DNA of 64,000 nt from Solanum dulcamara. Lineage: Eukaryota > Streptophyta > Magnoliopsida > Solanales > Solanaceae. The stretch is taken from positions 44,842,786 to 44,906,785 of the forward strand of contig NC_077245.1 of NCBI RefSeq assembly GCF_947179165.1, given 5' to 3'. Positions 12,176-23,100 of this stretch are shown here, piece after piece. The notes beneath the pieces were generated by a model. The model did no database searches. It was given only the letters and a program-made list of their open reading frames with translations, and was not told where the DNA came from. Numbering within the stretch: the first letter of the stretch is position 1; each line of letters opens with the position of its first letter. The position numbers and the translations under genes are program-made.

Positions 12176-12590
12176 TTTCCCTAGTAGTTGCAACCCAGGC
12201 CAAAATAGAATTCCTGTCGTGCTAGTTCATCTTCGGATCGGCATATCTTTTGACTTCGAACTCCAAAATTTACGTCCTTTGGTGGCGTTAGAAAGAAGAC
12301 TCGACGACCTTTAATTTGATAGGTCGTGGGCCACCCAGACTGACGTCTTTCCAAAGGTAGGGTCGTTAAAAGTTGACCCTTACATGAACTCGTCCTAAAC
12401 TTAGCCACGACGGATCCTTTGGACTTAGCTCGGTCCTAGGGGTCCTCAATGACCCCACATCACCTCCAACGCTCTTAAATTCCTCAGGGACTCATCTTAA
12501 CTCAAGCATATACTTTGAAATAAATACGATGGGCCCCACACATATACAAAGAAGGCCCGAATCTCAGGAAAAATTTTGAGGGGTGTTACA

Positions 12591-12595
12591 TACAT
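12591..12595. repeat. Target-site duplication TACAT, right copy (Gypsy-1)
   Basis: Directly follows the LTR end GGGTGTTACA and matches 3938-3942. The interrupted plus-strand LTR resumes at 12596. Confidence 0.9.
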
Positions 12596-12657
12596 GCACT
12601 TCACTATCGACCGACGATCATGAGAATATAGGCATTAGGAATAGTTGAGTAATCTTA

Positions 12658-12862
12658 GAGCCTGTTTAGATTGATTTTTCATTTTTGACTTAAGCCAAAA
12701 GCCCTAAGTTGGACATTCTAGCTTATGGTTTTTGGCATATTTTTAGCATTTTAGCTTAAAATTAAATGCTTACAAGCATTTTTTAAAGTTACCCAAAACT
12801 CTAAAAGTGATTAAAAATTATTTTAGCTTAAAAGCATTTAAAATAAGCCAATCGAAATAGGG
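12658..12862. mobile_element. Small MITE, possibly Tourist/Harbinger-like
   Basis: A 205-bp AT-rich segment has imperfect terminal inverted repeats. The left end GCCTGTTTAGATTG matches the inverted right end CCCTATTTCGATTG at 11 of 14 positions. TTA lies on both sides (12655-12657, 12863-12865), as expected for PIF/Harbinger. There is no coding capacity. Superfamily assignment is tentative. Confidence 0.5.
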
Positions 12863-13171
12863 TTATTGGCACAATTCTCAATTAGTGGTACCAACCTACA
12901 ACTAGTAACTCAAGAATATAACTAAACATTAAAAATTGAATAACTCAACCGAATTGTTAAATTACCACGACCCTGGACCATTGTTTAAGCTAAATTATAT
13001 CAAACAATCGTTAGCTTGATATAAAATTTACTATTATACTTGGTTAAATTTAGTAGAGTAAAACATAACTCTCAGAATTATTTGTTACTTATCGAATAGT
13101 TAAAATAAAAATTCAAATTAGCTATCAATCCAACAAGTATTTATGGGTATGACATCTAGACTTAAAGCATA

Positions 13172-13456
13172 CTACTTCCGTCCCATATTAGATGGATATC
13201 TTAGTAAAAATATTTGTCTCATATTACTTAATCACTTACCAAATCAAGATAGAATTAATTAATTTTTTTCTATTTTACCCTACAATTAATATGGCCTTTT
13301 GAATATAAATAATTTTTAATACTAGCTATTTTTATACTCTATGTATATTGCATTAATATAAACAAAGAAAAAAATGGTAAAGTCTTGCAATGTATTAATG
13401 ATTTCTTAATTACTGTATAAAGTTGAAAGTGTCTCTCTAATATGAGACGGAGGTAG
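13172..13456. mobile_element. Stowaway-like MITE (Tc1/mariner type)
   Basis: Terminal inverted repeats begin CTACTTCCGTCCCATATTAG on the left and CTACCTCCGTCTCATATTAG on the inverted right end, with TA on both sides. The 285-bp length, the CTCCGTCCCA-type ends and the TA target are typical of Stowaway elements. The interior is AT-rich and non-coding. It sits inside the Tat/Athila-like LTR. Confidence 0.9.
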
Positions 13457-13977
13457 TATATTATTTGTATAGGAGTGTGCACTTTTGTGTGCGTTTAGAT
13501 GCAACACTTGATGACACCACTAATGATGTCTTCCACATCACTATCGTATAACTCGTCAGTATCAATGGCTGAACTTTCTACAGAAGCAATTTCTTAGATC
13601 CTCTGAGACTCAACTATACCCTTTCGTCTCTCCTCCACATGTTGTTCCATTATTCTGAAAAAATCATCGAAGCTATTTGAAAGGCTACATGACATTTAAT
13701 ATACGGCATGGATTGTAGAACATTATTGTGAAAGGATAAAGAGACAGAAGATTGAATGCAACTCGTACAAGTTTGAGTAGGTCAGCTTTGTAAGCTACAG
13801 ATTCAACAAAAGATAGCAGATTTAAACATAAAACTTGAAATATGGTACATTGAAAACCTTTTAGATAAAATGTTGTCTATAATCAACCCTGTGGAAATCA
13901 ATTTGCTCTTTTAGAAAATAAAAGGCACTAGAATTTCCACAAAAATGCGAAGGTTGTAAAGCATATATAGAACTAAC

Positions 13978-14137
13978 AGTATGAAACTGTTGGCACATGT
14001 AGACATTATCTTGTACAAGATGTGAGACCTACTTCTCAATTCGGCCATTCTCTTCTATCAATAGCTTGTTCATAGCAGTCAACTTCCTGTCAATAGTCTA
14101 GAAAACAGATGCCTCCTTCCCCTATTTCTCACGACAT
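13978..14137 (-). pseudogene. Decayed exon of a class III HD-ZIP transcription factor
   Basis: The minus strand reads CREK, stop, GKEASVF, stop, TIDRKLTAMNKLLIEENGRIEK, stop, VSHLVQDNVYMCQQFHT. This matches the end of the homeodomain and the leucine zipper of REVOLUTA/PHABULOSA-type proteins, family pattern CREKQRKEASRLQ then LTAMNKLLMEEND. Three family glutamines have become TAG. The ends look like splice sites: a pyrimidine-rich CCTTCTCTAG precedes it and GTTAGT follows, and the 160-bp size suits a single exon. That implies a DNA-level duplicate with introns rather than a processed copy. No other exon was found by eye. The family regulates leaf polarity and vascular fate; this copy cannot function. 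Confidence 0.8.
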
Positions 14138-15791
14138 CTAGAGAAGGTAAAGGAAATACTGCTTTACACTATTTTTTCTTTTGAGCTATACACATGCTTC
14201 AAATGAAGCATGCCTTAAGCAGAGTATTGACAACAACAGAATGGTGAGTAGAACTTGACATTTTTTCAAAAGAAATACTGAAAAGTTCTAATATGACTGT
14301 GAAGTTGAGAAAAACACAGGTTCATATACATATTTACCACTCTCTTAGTGAAGACATAATAGAAAGATTTGATACTAAAAATTAAAGATCATACTTATCT
14401 GACCTCACAAACTTTTATCTTAACTAGTTATAGAGTTCTAGTCACTACACAAGAGATACATTATAGCTCTACATCCGTTTTTTTGCTTTCAACAATTCCA
14501 TATTAGATAATCTTGTAAAAATCCTTAGAAGAAAGTGTTTAAATTATACAAGAAAATCTTTAAAGAAAAAGTGTCTATTCTGTAACATAAAACACGAAGA
14601 ATCAAAGAACAACCACCACACAATAAACTTGTTTTTTGCTAAGCTCACAAATATACCAATTTGATAACCTTTCTTAGAGAAGGTAACAAATTTTACATGC
14701 ATGGTGTAACAACTAATTAATCATATAGGATTAGCAAGCAACATATTAACAAGCCTGTAACATGGAAAAGTCAAAGCACTTACGATCAAAAAGAAAAGGT
14801 TTAAGGTTTAAATGACATTTATCCAGAAAAAGATATTCCTTATAATGATTTATAAGTTTTGACTAGATAAAAGAAGAATATCAATTAAAAAAAAATCAAA
14901 TTAAAGTTGTATTCCATGAAAATAAAAATTTAAGCTTATCATATGCATTTGTTTCAATTAAAGAAATTTAACCAGACAATCAAGCAGAGACATAAAATAC
15001 TAATATTCAATATAAAGAATATTACTCCGAAAAAATATATATCATGAAGTTCAAACACTAATTTCAATTATCAAATAAAGTAACATGGAGTTGAGTACAT
15101 GATAATTACCCCAGAAAATTGAAAACCTGCAAATATCCGTGTCCAGTTTTCATCTGCATTAGAAGTGTATGAATAATCTATCATTATTACCTAAACAATA
15201 AACCATTTATATTGATGAAAGGACAATATCCAACCAAGACATGTTGAATTTCACATATAGCCTCGCTCAACCTCCTCTTAGAACAAAGACGAAGGAAACA
15301 AAAAGAAGCAAATGAATAAGAACTATATATATCAAGAACGTAAATGAAACAAGGTGGACAAAATTTCAATTTAATTTCGATTACTAATACTGATTGATGA
15401 CAGAAAAGAGACTAATAAGGTATCCGCCTTCTAGATTCAAGTAACCAATATGACATTCACTTCTAATTCTTCTATATATGAGAGATTGAGAATACAACCA
15501 GGAATGTTTCAATTTAAACAAGGTAAATATTAAGATTAAAATGAGTAAGTGCAAACTATTTCATCCATAATTCACGTCTAATGGACAATTTAAAGAACTA
15601 GATCAAATATCTTCATAAAACATATGGGTTACACATTATTCCCTGATAAATAAATATACATCTTAAACTTTATTTTCACATCAAAATTAGGTCAGGTGAG
15701 TCCAAATTAAATCTTTTCAGTAAAGGATCTACAAAAATGGAACGAAGACTATGAATTAAGGCCTACTAGCAAAGGAAGAATAAACAAATAA

Positions 15792-15796
15792 GGTAG
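15792..15796. repeat. Target-site duplication GGTAG, left copy (31-kb nested copia)
   Basis: GGTAG directly precedes the LTR start TGTTAAAATC and recurs at 46742-46746 after the partner LTR, 31 kb away. Confidence 0.88.
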
Positions 15797-16091
15797 TGTT
15801 AAAATCTACCTATGAAGCTGCAATAGATCAAGCTAAGCTACATTGAACTAGAGAGATTCGATTAGAGTGAAAGAAGGAGAACTTTTGATATATTTCTGAA
15901 GCCATTCTAATGGGCTATTTATACAAATAGATTTCACCAATTGTTGCAGCTAACAATTACTTAACAAACTCCTGACAATTACTAACAAACTTACTCTTAA
16001 CAGTGTGAGTCAAGTTAGTTACAACTAACTATAACCACCTCTTGACAACTAATATCCAGTTGTACCATCCATCCTTCAGCTGGATTTAATA
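15797..16091 (-). repeat. 3' LTR of the nested copia (left)
   Basis: Matches 46444-46741 along its length (start TGTTAAAATCTACC, end GCTGGATTTAATA; the terminal CA is TA in both copies). Plus-strand CTCTCCCTCAAGC from 16092 is the polypurine tract on the minus strand. Confidence 0.9.
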
Positions 16092-16104
16092 CTCTCCCTC
16101 AAGC

Positions 16105-17607
16105 TAGGAAGGAAGTTGTTAAGGACTCCTAGCTTGGAAGGAAGGAACCGCCCAATCTCTTTGTAAGCAAGTTTGCCAACTAAGATTTGGTCCCAACATA
16201 TTTTGTCTTGATCAAGCCATCCTTGAGCCTTTTCTTACAAAATGACAGTCAATCTCTATAAGCTTGGTTCTCTCATGAAAAATTAAATTGGAGGCAATTT
16301 GCATAGCTGATTTACTGTCACAACAAAGTCTAACTAGTGTAGTGACCTCCACTTTGAGTTCTTTGAGCAATCCTACTAACCAAATAATCTCTGCTATTAG
16401 TCCTGCGATGGCTTTATACTCAGCCTCTACTGAACTACTACTCACCGTGTGCTGCTTCTTGGATTTTCATGAGATCAGTGATTCACTATGCTGTATCATA
16501 TAGCCTATCACTGATCTTCTGACGTTAGGGCGAGCTACCCAATCTGAGTCACAAAAATCTATTATAGTGGAGATTGAACCTCTGTTTAGTAATACTCCTT
16601 TCCCTGGTGATTTCTTCAAGTATCTAAGTACTCTCAAAGCTGCATCCCAGTGTATCTTTTTGGCTTTTGCATGAATTGACTAAGAACTTGGACAGCAAAA
16701 CATATGTCAGGTCTGGTAATTATCAAATAAATCAACTTCCAACTAGCTATTGATAATTGTGAATGTCATCTAGAATAGGATCATCAATTTTACCTACTAC
16801 TGAATCATACTTCACTGTAGTAAGCTTCATGCTTATCTCCACAGGAGTAGAAGCTGGTTTGGCACCACTAAATCCTACTATGGAGAGTAGCTCTAATGTA
16901 TATTTCCTTGATTAAGTAGGATTCCTTTTTCTGATTTCAATACTTCAATTCCTAGGAAATATCTAAGTTGTCATAAATATTTTACCTTGAACCTGCTACG
17001 TAGGGTACTTTGAGCCTCATCTATCATCTGCTGGCTTTTTCATGTGATCAACAAGTCATCAACATAGACCAGGACTATTACAATATCATTGTCTGCATGT
17101 TTGGTGAATAAAGAGTGGTCATGTGAGCTCTAAGTATACCCTGTTTCTATCAAGGCTTTAGAAAACTTTATATTTCATTGTCTAGAAGCTTGCTTCAGAC
17201 CATATAAAGATTTCACAAGCTTACACACCCCTTTCTCCCCCTACTTGTGATATCCATGGGTTAAATACATATAGACATTTTCATAGAGATCATCTTGTAG
17301 GAAGGCATTATTGACATCCATTTGCCTCAAAGGCTAGTCATTGGAGGCTATAATGTTGATAATTGTTTTCACTATCACCATCCTTGCAACAGGTGAGAAT
17401 GTCCCATGATAATCTAATCATTCTTTTAGATTATAGCCATTGGCTATCAATGTTGCTTTGTATTTATTCACAATCCCATCTACTTTGTATTTTATCATAA
17501 AAACCCATTTTGAACCTACAGCCTGCTTCCAGGGGACAAGTCAACTACTTTCCAAGTGTGATTACTTTCTAAAGCATTTATCTCATCTGTCAAGGTTGCA
17601 ATCCATC
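16105..17607 (-). pseudogene. Nested copia: reverse transcriptase and RNase H part
   Basis: Read from 17607 leftwards: RWIATLTDEINALESNHTW, then AVGSKWVFMIKYKVDGIVN (reverse transcriptase start), the catalytic VIVLVYVDDLLIT near 17050, and RNase H with SSSSVEAEYKAIAGLIAEI, LCCDSKSAMQIASN and IEIDCHFVRK (16212-16445). Frames change several times and stops are present. Its upstream continuation is not the adjacent DNA but the 51-bp islet at 35261-35311, then 43590 onwards. Confidence 0.88.
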
Positions 17608-20057
17608 TGTCACGCCCCGGGAGGGTAACCTAGATGTGACTGGCACTTGAAAGTCATTTCTGACCTTCAAGCGAATCACCTAACTCAATCATACCGTCAT
17701 CCAGTCTTATACGCTCAAAGGAAGGCTCAATTATAACATGCTATTTACAATATGGTGGCCGAAGGCCAAACATATTTAACTCAACAAAATAAGTATAATT
17801 GGACTCCTCAAAATAACAGTTCAACCTCTATGAAGCCTCTACCAAAGTCTGGAAGGTGCCAATAACAAACCCATGGTTACCAACAATCAAAATACAAAGA
17901 CAAAACAAAACTATGCAAAGAGCTCAAGATCCTCCGGAAACTAAGATGACTCACCAATTAGCTGGGAGTGTATGTGGATCTTCAACGGAGCGCCGGTTGA
18001 TGATCTCTAGTACCTGTCTCTGCATCATGAAACGATGCAGGCCGAATGGCGTCAGTACATGGAATATATGAGTATGCAAAATGGCCGGATGAAACAAACA
18101 TCAAGAAAACATCAACATAAACTAAGGGTCTCAACTCATACATATATGACAACTCACTCAAGTATCCTAAGTCTAACAAGAATAGTTTAGACGGGACTAA
18201 CTCATAAGCCACTCAACTCAACTGACTCGGAACACAATCAAGACCTAAATAGAAGTTTCTCTTATCCGACAACCATCACCTATGAGCCAGTGATAGTACA
18301 ACAATCAGACATTGTTGCCACGTCTGTCCATACCTTGCCAGGGCATGAACGCCTCCCTAATCATGGATACCATCAATTAGTCAAGTTCTATCATTTCAGG
18401 ACAATAAAATGGGAAACATCCGACTTTAACGGTTCGATCACATGGGAAGCATCCGACTTTAACGGTTCCATCCCTACCTACATTGGCGGCATAGTTTCTG
18501 GGGTTCGAGTATGGACTATACTCTTACCCGCTTTGGTGCTCGATACTCCTCCCATGACTTCATGCTCATAAAACTCCCTCTAATCATCTCAAACAAGCCC
18601 TCACAGCTAGTTTCATGTGGGACATTACCAACTCATCAACTCTATTCTTATTTCAACTCAATTAAGTCATAATGGCAAGTTCCATTTAGGACCTCGTCCA
18701 CTCGTCAATTCTATCCTCCAATTAACTCAATCAAGCCTCATTTAGGTAAGCATTTATGATATCTCCTCAAGACTCCTCACAACTCTATGACTTTAGCTCA
18801 ACAACACAAGTAAAATAACACATTTAAGGAAATTGACTTAAGCAATATAATCACATGGCTAAAGAGATCAACAAAACATAATAACAAGTCATCTCCATCA
18901 ACTCATAATAACATGAAGGTTTTAGGAACTTCTTAGCTCAAAAACATCAACACATATAGCATCAAATAAATAGGGGACAAAACTCATTCAAACATAAACC
19001 ATACCAAGAAACTCCATTTTCATGGACATCTAACCTTAAAGCAAGAGTAGGGCACATGGGTGGACTCAACCCATGTTTTGGATAGCCTTACATACCTTAG
19101 TGAAGGCTTGAAGAAAACCTTGATGTTGGTTCTTCAATGGAGGACTCAAATCTTGAAGCTCTTGGAACTCTTCTTATTGGAAATGGAGAAGAAGAAGAAG
19201 AGAGAGAGAGAGAAAAACTCCTAGGGCTTTTTAGAGAGAGAGTGGGGGCAAAGAATATGAGCTCAAAATGGACTAGGGTGATACCTATATAATTTGGGTA
19301 AGTTGCCAAATTACCCCTCCTCAAAAGTTCTGAAAATAGGCTAAAAATGCATCTGGCGTGATAGTGGCGCGTCGCGCTCTTGTAGCGCCAGGCTGATTAC
19401 GCCTAAAACCTGCACACCTCATAGTGGCGCGCCGCGCCAAGGACCAAACTACTAAGGCACATTCTTGGCACGATAGTGGCGCGTCGCGCCCTTATAGCGC
19501 CAAGGCCAATATTTTCTGGGTTCTGGAAATTGGCTTGAAAAACCCTGTACACCTTTTAGTGGCGTGCCGCGCTAGAGACCAAACTACTGAGGCATGTTTC
19601 TAGAGCGATAGTAGCACATCGTGCCACTGCGGTGCCAAGCCTAGTTTTCCAGCAATTGCAACCCAGGCCTGAAAATCTCTACTGTTCTAGTTCATCTTAG
19701 GATCGTCATATCTTTCGACTCCGAACTCCAAAAATTACATTCTTGGTGGAGTTGGAAAGAAGACTCGACAACCTTTAATTTGATGGGTCGTGGGCCACCC
19801 AGATTGTTATCTTTCAAAAGATAGGATTGTTAGAAGTCGACCCCTCATATGAACTCATCCTAAAACTTAGCCACGACGAATCTTTTGGACTTAGCTTGGT
19901 CCTGGGGGTCCTTCGTGACCCCACATCACCTCTAACACTTCTCAATTTCTCAAGGACTCGTCTTAACTCATGCAAATGCTCCACAATACTTGAGTTCGAC
20001 CTTACCCAAATACAAGAAGGGTCCGAATCTTAGGGAAACATTTTGAGGGGTATTACA
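17608..20057 (-). repeat. 3' LTR of Gypsy-2 (left)
   Basis: Starts TGTCACGCCCCGGG and ends GGGTATTACA. Contains the 9-3-9 stem-loop at 18020-18040 (one mismatch), GTATGT donor-like motif (plus 19087-19099), TATA-like CTATATAA (19285-19292) and the GC-rich dyad array (19355-19640). It lacks about 14 bp near 17830 that the right LTR keeps. Confidence 0.92.
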
Positions 20058-20067
20058 TTATCCCCCC
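20058..20067 (-). other. Polypurine tract of Gypsy-2
   Basis: Plus-strand TTATCCCCCC beside the LTR end, followed by the family motif TTGGGATCATTCATCC. Confidence 0.7.
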
Positions 20068-20175
20068 TTGGGATCATTCATCCTTGAATGACGAGTAACC
20101 AAGAATGGACTCGGGGCGCAAATCACAATCAAGAATTCAGTCATTTAATCAATCAAATTCTTAAACAATTATCAA

Positions 20176-23100
20176 TCAAGACTCAAAATGCACAAATGAA
20201 TTCAAGTCAAGGAAATGGGCATTACCTTCAACATGCTCGTCGGTAGGCATGAATAGATGTGGATATTTAGATTTCATGCCTTCCTCCGCTTCCCATGTGG
20301 CTTCCTCAATGAATTGGTTCCTCCACAGGACTTTGACTGAGGCGACTTCTTTGTTCCTCAACTTGCGAATTTGGCGCTCAAGAATTTGGACAAGAACCTC
20401 CTCATAAGACAAGCTATCCTTAATTCCAATGCTATCAATAGGGAATACCAATGAGGGATCGCCCAAGCACTTCTTCAACATTGAAACGTGGAACACCAGA
20501 TGAATAGAGGCTAGCTCTGAAGGTAACTCCAACTCATAGGCAACACTCCCAATCCGCCTCAAAATCTGGTAAGGACCAATATATCGAGGACTGAGCTTCC
20601 CTTTCCTTCCAAACCTCATGACACCCTTCATGGGTGACACTTTCAAATACACCCAATCACCCACCTCAAACTCCAAGTCTCTCTTCCTCACATCGGTGTA
20701 AGATTTTTGGCGGCTTTGGGTTGTCTTTAGCCTATCTTGGATAACTCTCACCTTCTCCATGGCTTGGTGAACAAAGTCAGGCCCAATCAACTCAATCTCA
20801 CCAACTTCAAACCACCCAATGGGAGATCTACACCTTCTCCCATACAAAGCTTCATAAGGAGCCATTTGGATGCTTGCAAGATAGCTATTATTATATGCAA
20901 ACTCTATGAGAGGTAAGTAATCATCCCAATTTCCCTTGAAGTCAAGCACACATGCCCTCAACATATCTTCCAATGTCTGGATGGTGTGCTCTACTTGGCC
21001 ATCTGTCTGGGGATGGAAGGCTGTACTCAAGTTCACCTTCAAACCTAATCCCTTCTGAAAGGATTTCCAAAATTGGGAAGTGAATTGGGCTCCTCTGTCT
21101 GAGATGATAGACAAAGGGACCCCATGCAATCTGATGATCTCCTGTATGTACAACTTTGCATAATCTTCTGCGGTGTCAGTAGTCTTAACCGCCAAGAAGT
21201 GAGCTGATTTCGTCATTCTATCCACAATCACCCAAATGGAATCGTGTTGCTTTCGGGACTTCGGCAAGCCTGTAATAAAGTCCATGTTGATCATCTCCCA
21301 CTTCCATTCTGGAATTTCTATGTTTTGGGCTAAACCACATGGCTTTTGATGCTAAACCTTCACCTGTTGCCAATTCGGGCACTTGAAAATAAATTCTGCA
21401 ATATCCCTCTTCATCCCACTCCACCAATAGATTTCCTTCAAGTCATGATACATTTTTGTGGAGCTTGGATGGATAGAGTATCTCGAAATATGCACTTTGG
21501 CCATAATCCTCTCTCGAACATCATCGACATCAGGTACACACAATCTACTTTGGTACCTCAACACACCATCTCCCCTTTTGGTGAAAACCATCACCCCTTG
21601 TTTGTGAACAACTTCTTTCAGCCGGAGGAGGATGGGATCCTGATCTAGTTTCTCCTTTACCTCTGCTACAAGTGAGGATGTAGCCCCATCTCGAACGTTT
21701 ACTCCACCTTCATTGTTCTCTTTGAGTCGAACTCCCAATCGGGCTAATCGATGTACCTTCTTTGCCAATTTCCTCTTTCCCTCCTCTACATGGGCAGTGC
21801 TACCCATAGACAACTTGCTAAGAGCATCAGCAACAACATTAGCTTTACCTGGATAGTAGAGGATGCTCATGTCATAGTCCTTGAGTAGCTCGAGCCATCT
21901 CATTTGCTTCAGGTTGAGTTCCTTCTAGCTGAAGACATATTGTAAGCTCTTGTAATCGGTGAATACGTCAATATGCACTCTATATAAGTAGTGATGCTAG
22001 ATTTTAAGCGCGAATACTATAGCCGCCAGCTCAAGGTCATGCGTTGGATAATTCCTCTCATGAACCTTAAGTTGTCTTGAAGCATAGGCTATCACCTTCC
22101 CCCTTTGCATCAACACATAACCCATACCAATTCTGGATGCATCACAGTAGACCACAAAGTCCTTTATTCCATCGAGCAAGGTTAGGACAGGAGCAGTGGT
22201 TAGCTTGGCCTTTAGTTTCTGGAAACTCTCGTTACAAGCATCAGACTATTGGAACTTAGCCTTCTTTTGAGTCAGCTTAGTCAATAGTGACGATATGGAT
22301 AAGAATCCCTCTACAAACCTTCGATAGTAGCCGACCAAACCCAAGAAGCTTCTTACCTCTATCGGGGATGTGGGTCTGGGCCAATTCTTCACAGCTTCAA
22401 TCTTCTAGGCATCAACCTGAATACCGTCTCCAGATATAATGTGGCCTAAAAAGGCTACTGATGCAAGCCAAAATTTTCATTTAGAGAACTTTGCATACAA
22501 TACCTGGTCTCTCAAGGTTCGTAAAATGACTCTAAGATGACAGGCGTGCTCCTCTTCATTCTTGGAGTAGAGCAGAATATCATCTATGAATACAATCACA
22601 AACATATCAAGATATGGTTTAAACACCCGGTTCATGAGATCCATGAAAGCTGCGGGGGCATTTTTCAACCTAAAAGACATGACCAAAAATTCAAAGTGGC
22701 CATAACGAGTCCAAAAAATGGTCTTCAGAATGTCACATTCCCTCACTTTCAACTAATGGTAGCCGGATCTCAAGTCTATCTTTGAGAAGCACGTGGCACC
22801 CTGAAGTTGATCAAATAAATCATCTATTCTGGGGAGAGGGTATTTGTTCTTTACGGTGACCTTATTCAGCTGCTTGTAGTCAATACACATTCTAAGAGAC
22901 CCATCCTTCTTTCGCACGAATAGGACCAGAGCACCCCATGGTGAGACACTCGGCCTAATGAATCCCTTATCTAATAAGTCCTTCAACTATTTTTTTAACT
23001 CTTTCAACTCGGCTGGAGCCATTCTATATGGAGGGATTGAGATAGTATGGGTGTCAGGAAGAACATTAATCCCAAAGTCGATCTCCCTATTAGGAGGGAC

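Larger units (their letters stand above)
3943..12590 (-). mobile_element. Gypsy-1: complete-ended chromodomain (Del/Tekay-type) Ty3/gypsy element
   Basis: Two LTRs (3943-6182 and 10087-12590) flank gag-pol in minus orientation. The primer-binding site is at 10071-10082, the polypurine tract at 6183-6194, and a perfect 5-bp TACAT duplication lies outside. The pol order with integrase after RNase H and a C-terminal chromodomain places it with plant chromoviruses. It is non-autonomous: protease and most of reverse transcriptase are deleted (junction near 8565-8575), gag has stops, and the left LTR has lost 261 bp. The LTRs are close in sequence by eye, so this is probably one of the younger insertions here. 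Confidence 0.93.
10087..12590 (-). repeat. 5' LTR of Gypsy-1 (right, undeleted)
   Basis: Starts TGTCACGCCCCGGGAGG and ends GGGTGTTACA. It retains the 261-bp block (about 11452-11712) missing from the left LTR. That block includes the plus-strand CTTACATACCTTG (11621-11633), which is AAG/GTATGT on the transcript strand. GA-rich microsatellite-like runs lie at 11725-11790. Confidence 0.95.
2926..13506 (+). mobile_element. Tat/Athila-like Ty3/gypsy element, 3' end only, interrupted
   Basis: 2926-3089 resembles the non-coding 3' internal end of Tat/Athila-like elements: GCTTGAGGACGAG, then TTTAAGTGTGGGG acting as polypurine tract. The LTR starts TGATGTGAAGTC at 3090. It stops at 3942, where Gypsy-1 is inserted, resumes at 12596 and appears to end GATGCAACA at 13506. 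Without the insertion and two MITEs the LTR is about 1.3 kb. The coding part is absent, apparently displaced by the Tnt1-like element. Family placement rests on the 3'-end motif and is moderate. Confidence 0.55.
13507..15796. other. Unique-looking AT-rich flank, mostly unassigned
   Basis: Apart from the HD-ZIP III exon (13978-14137) I recognise nothing. A minus-strand stretch at about 13510-13700 could encode some 60 residues with one stop (MEQHVEERRKGIVES ... DTDELYDSDVEDIISG), with an AG that could be a splice acceptor before it; I do not know its family. From 14160 to 15790 the DNA is AT-rich, could be intronic or intergenic, and shows no open frame of note. Confidence 0.4.

Noticed and set aside
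15187..15369. 60-codon minus-strand frame
   Set aside because: No known motif and surrounded by AT-rich non-coding DNA; length is within chance expectation.
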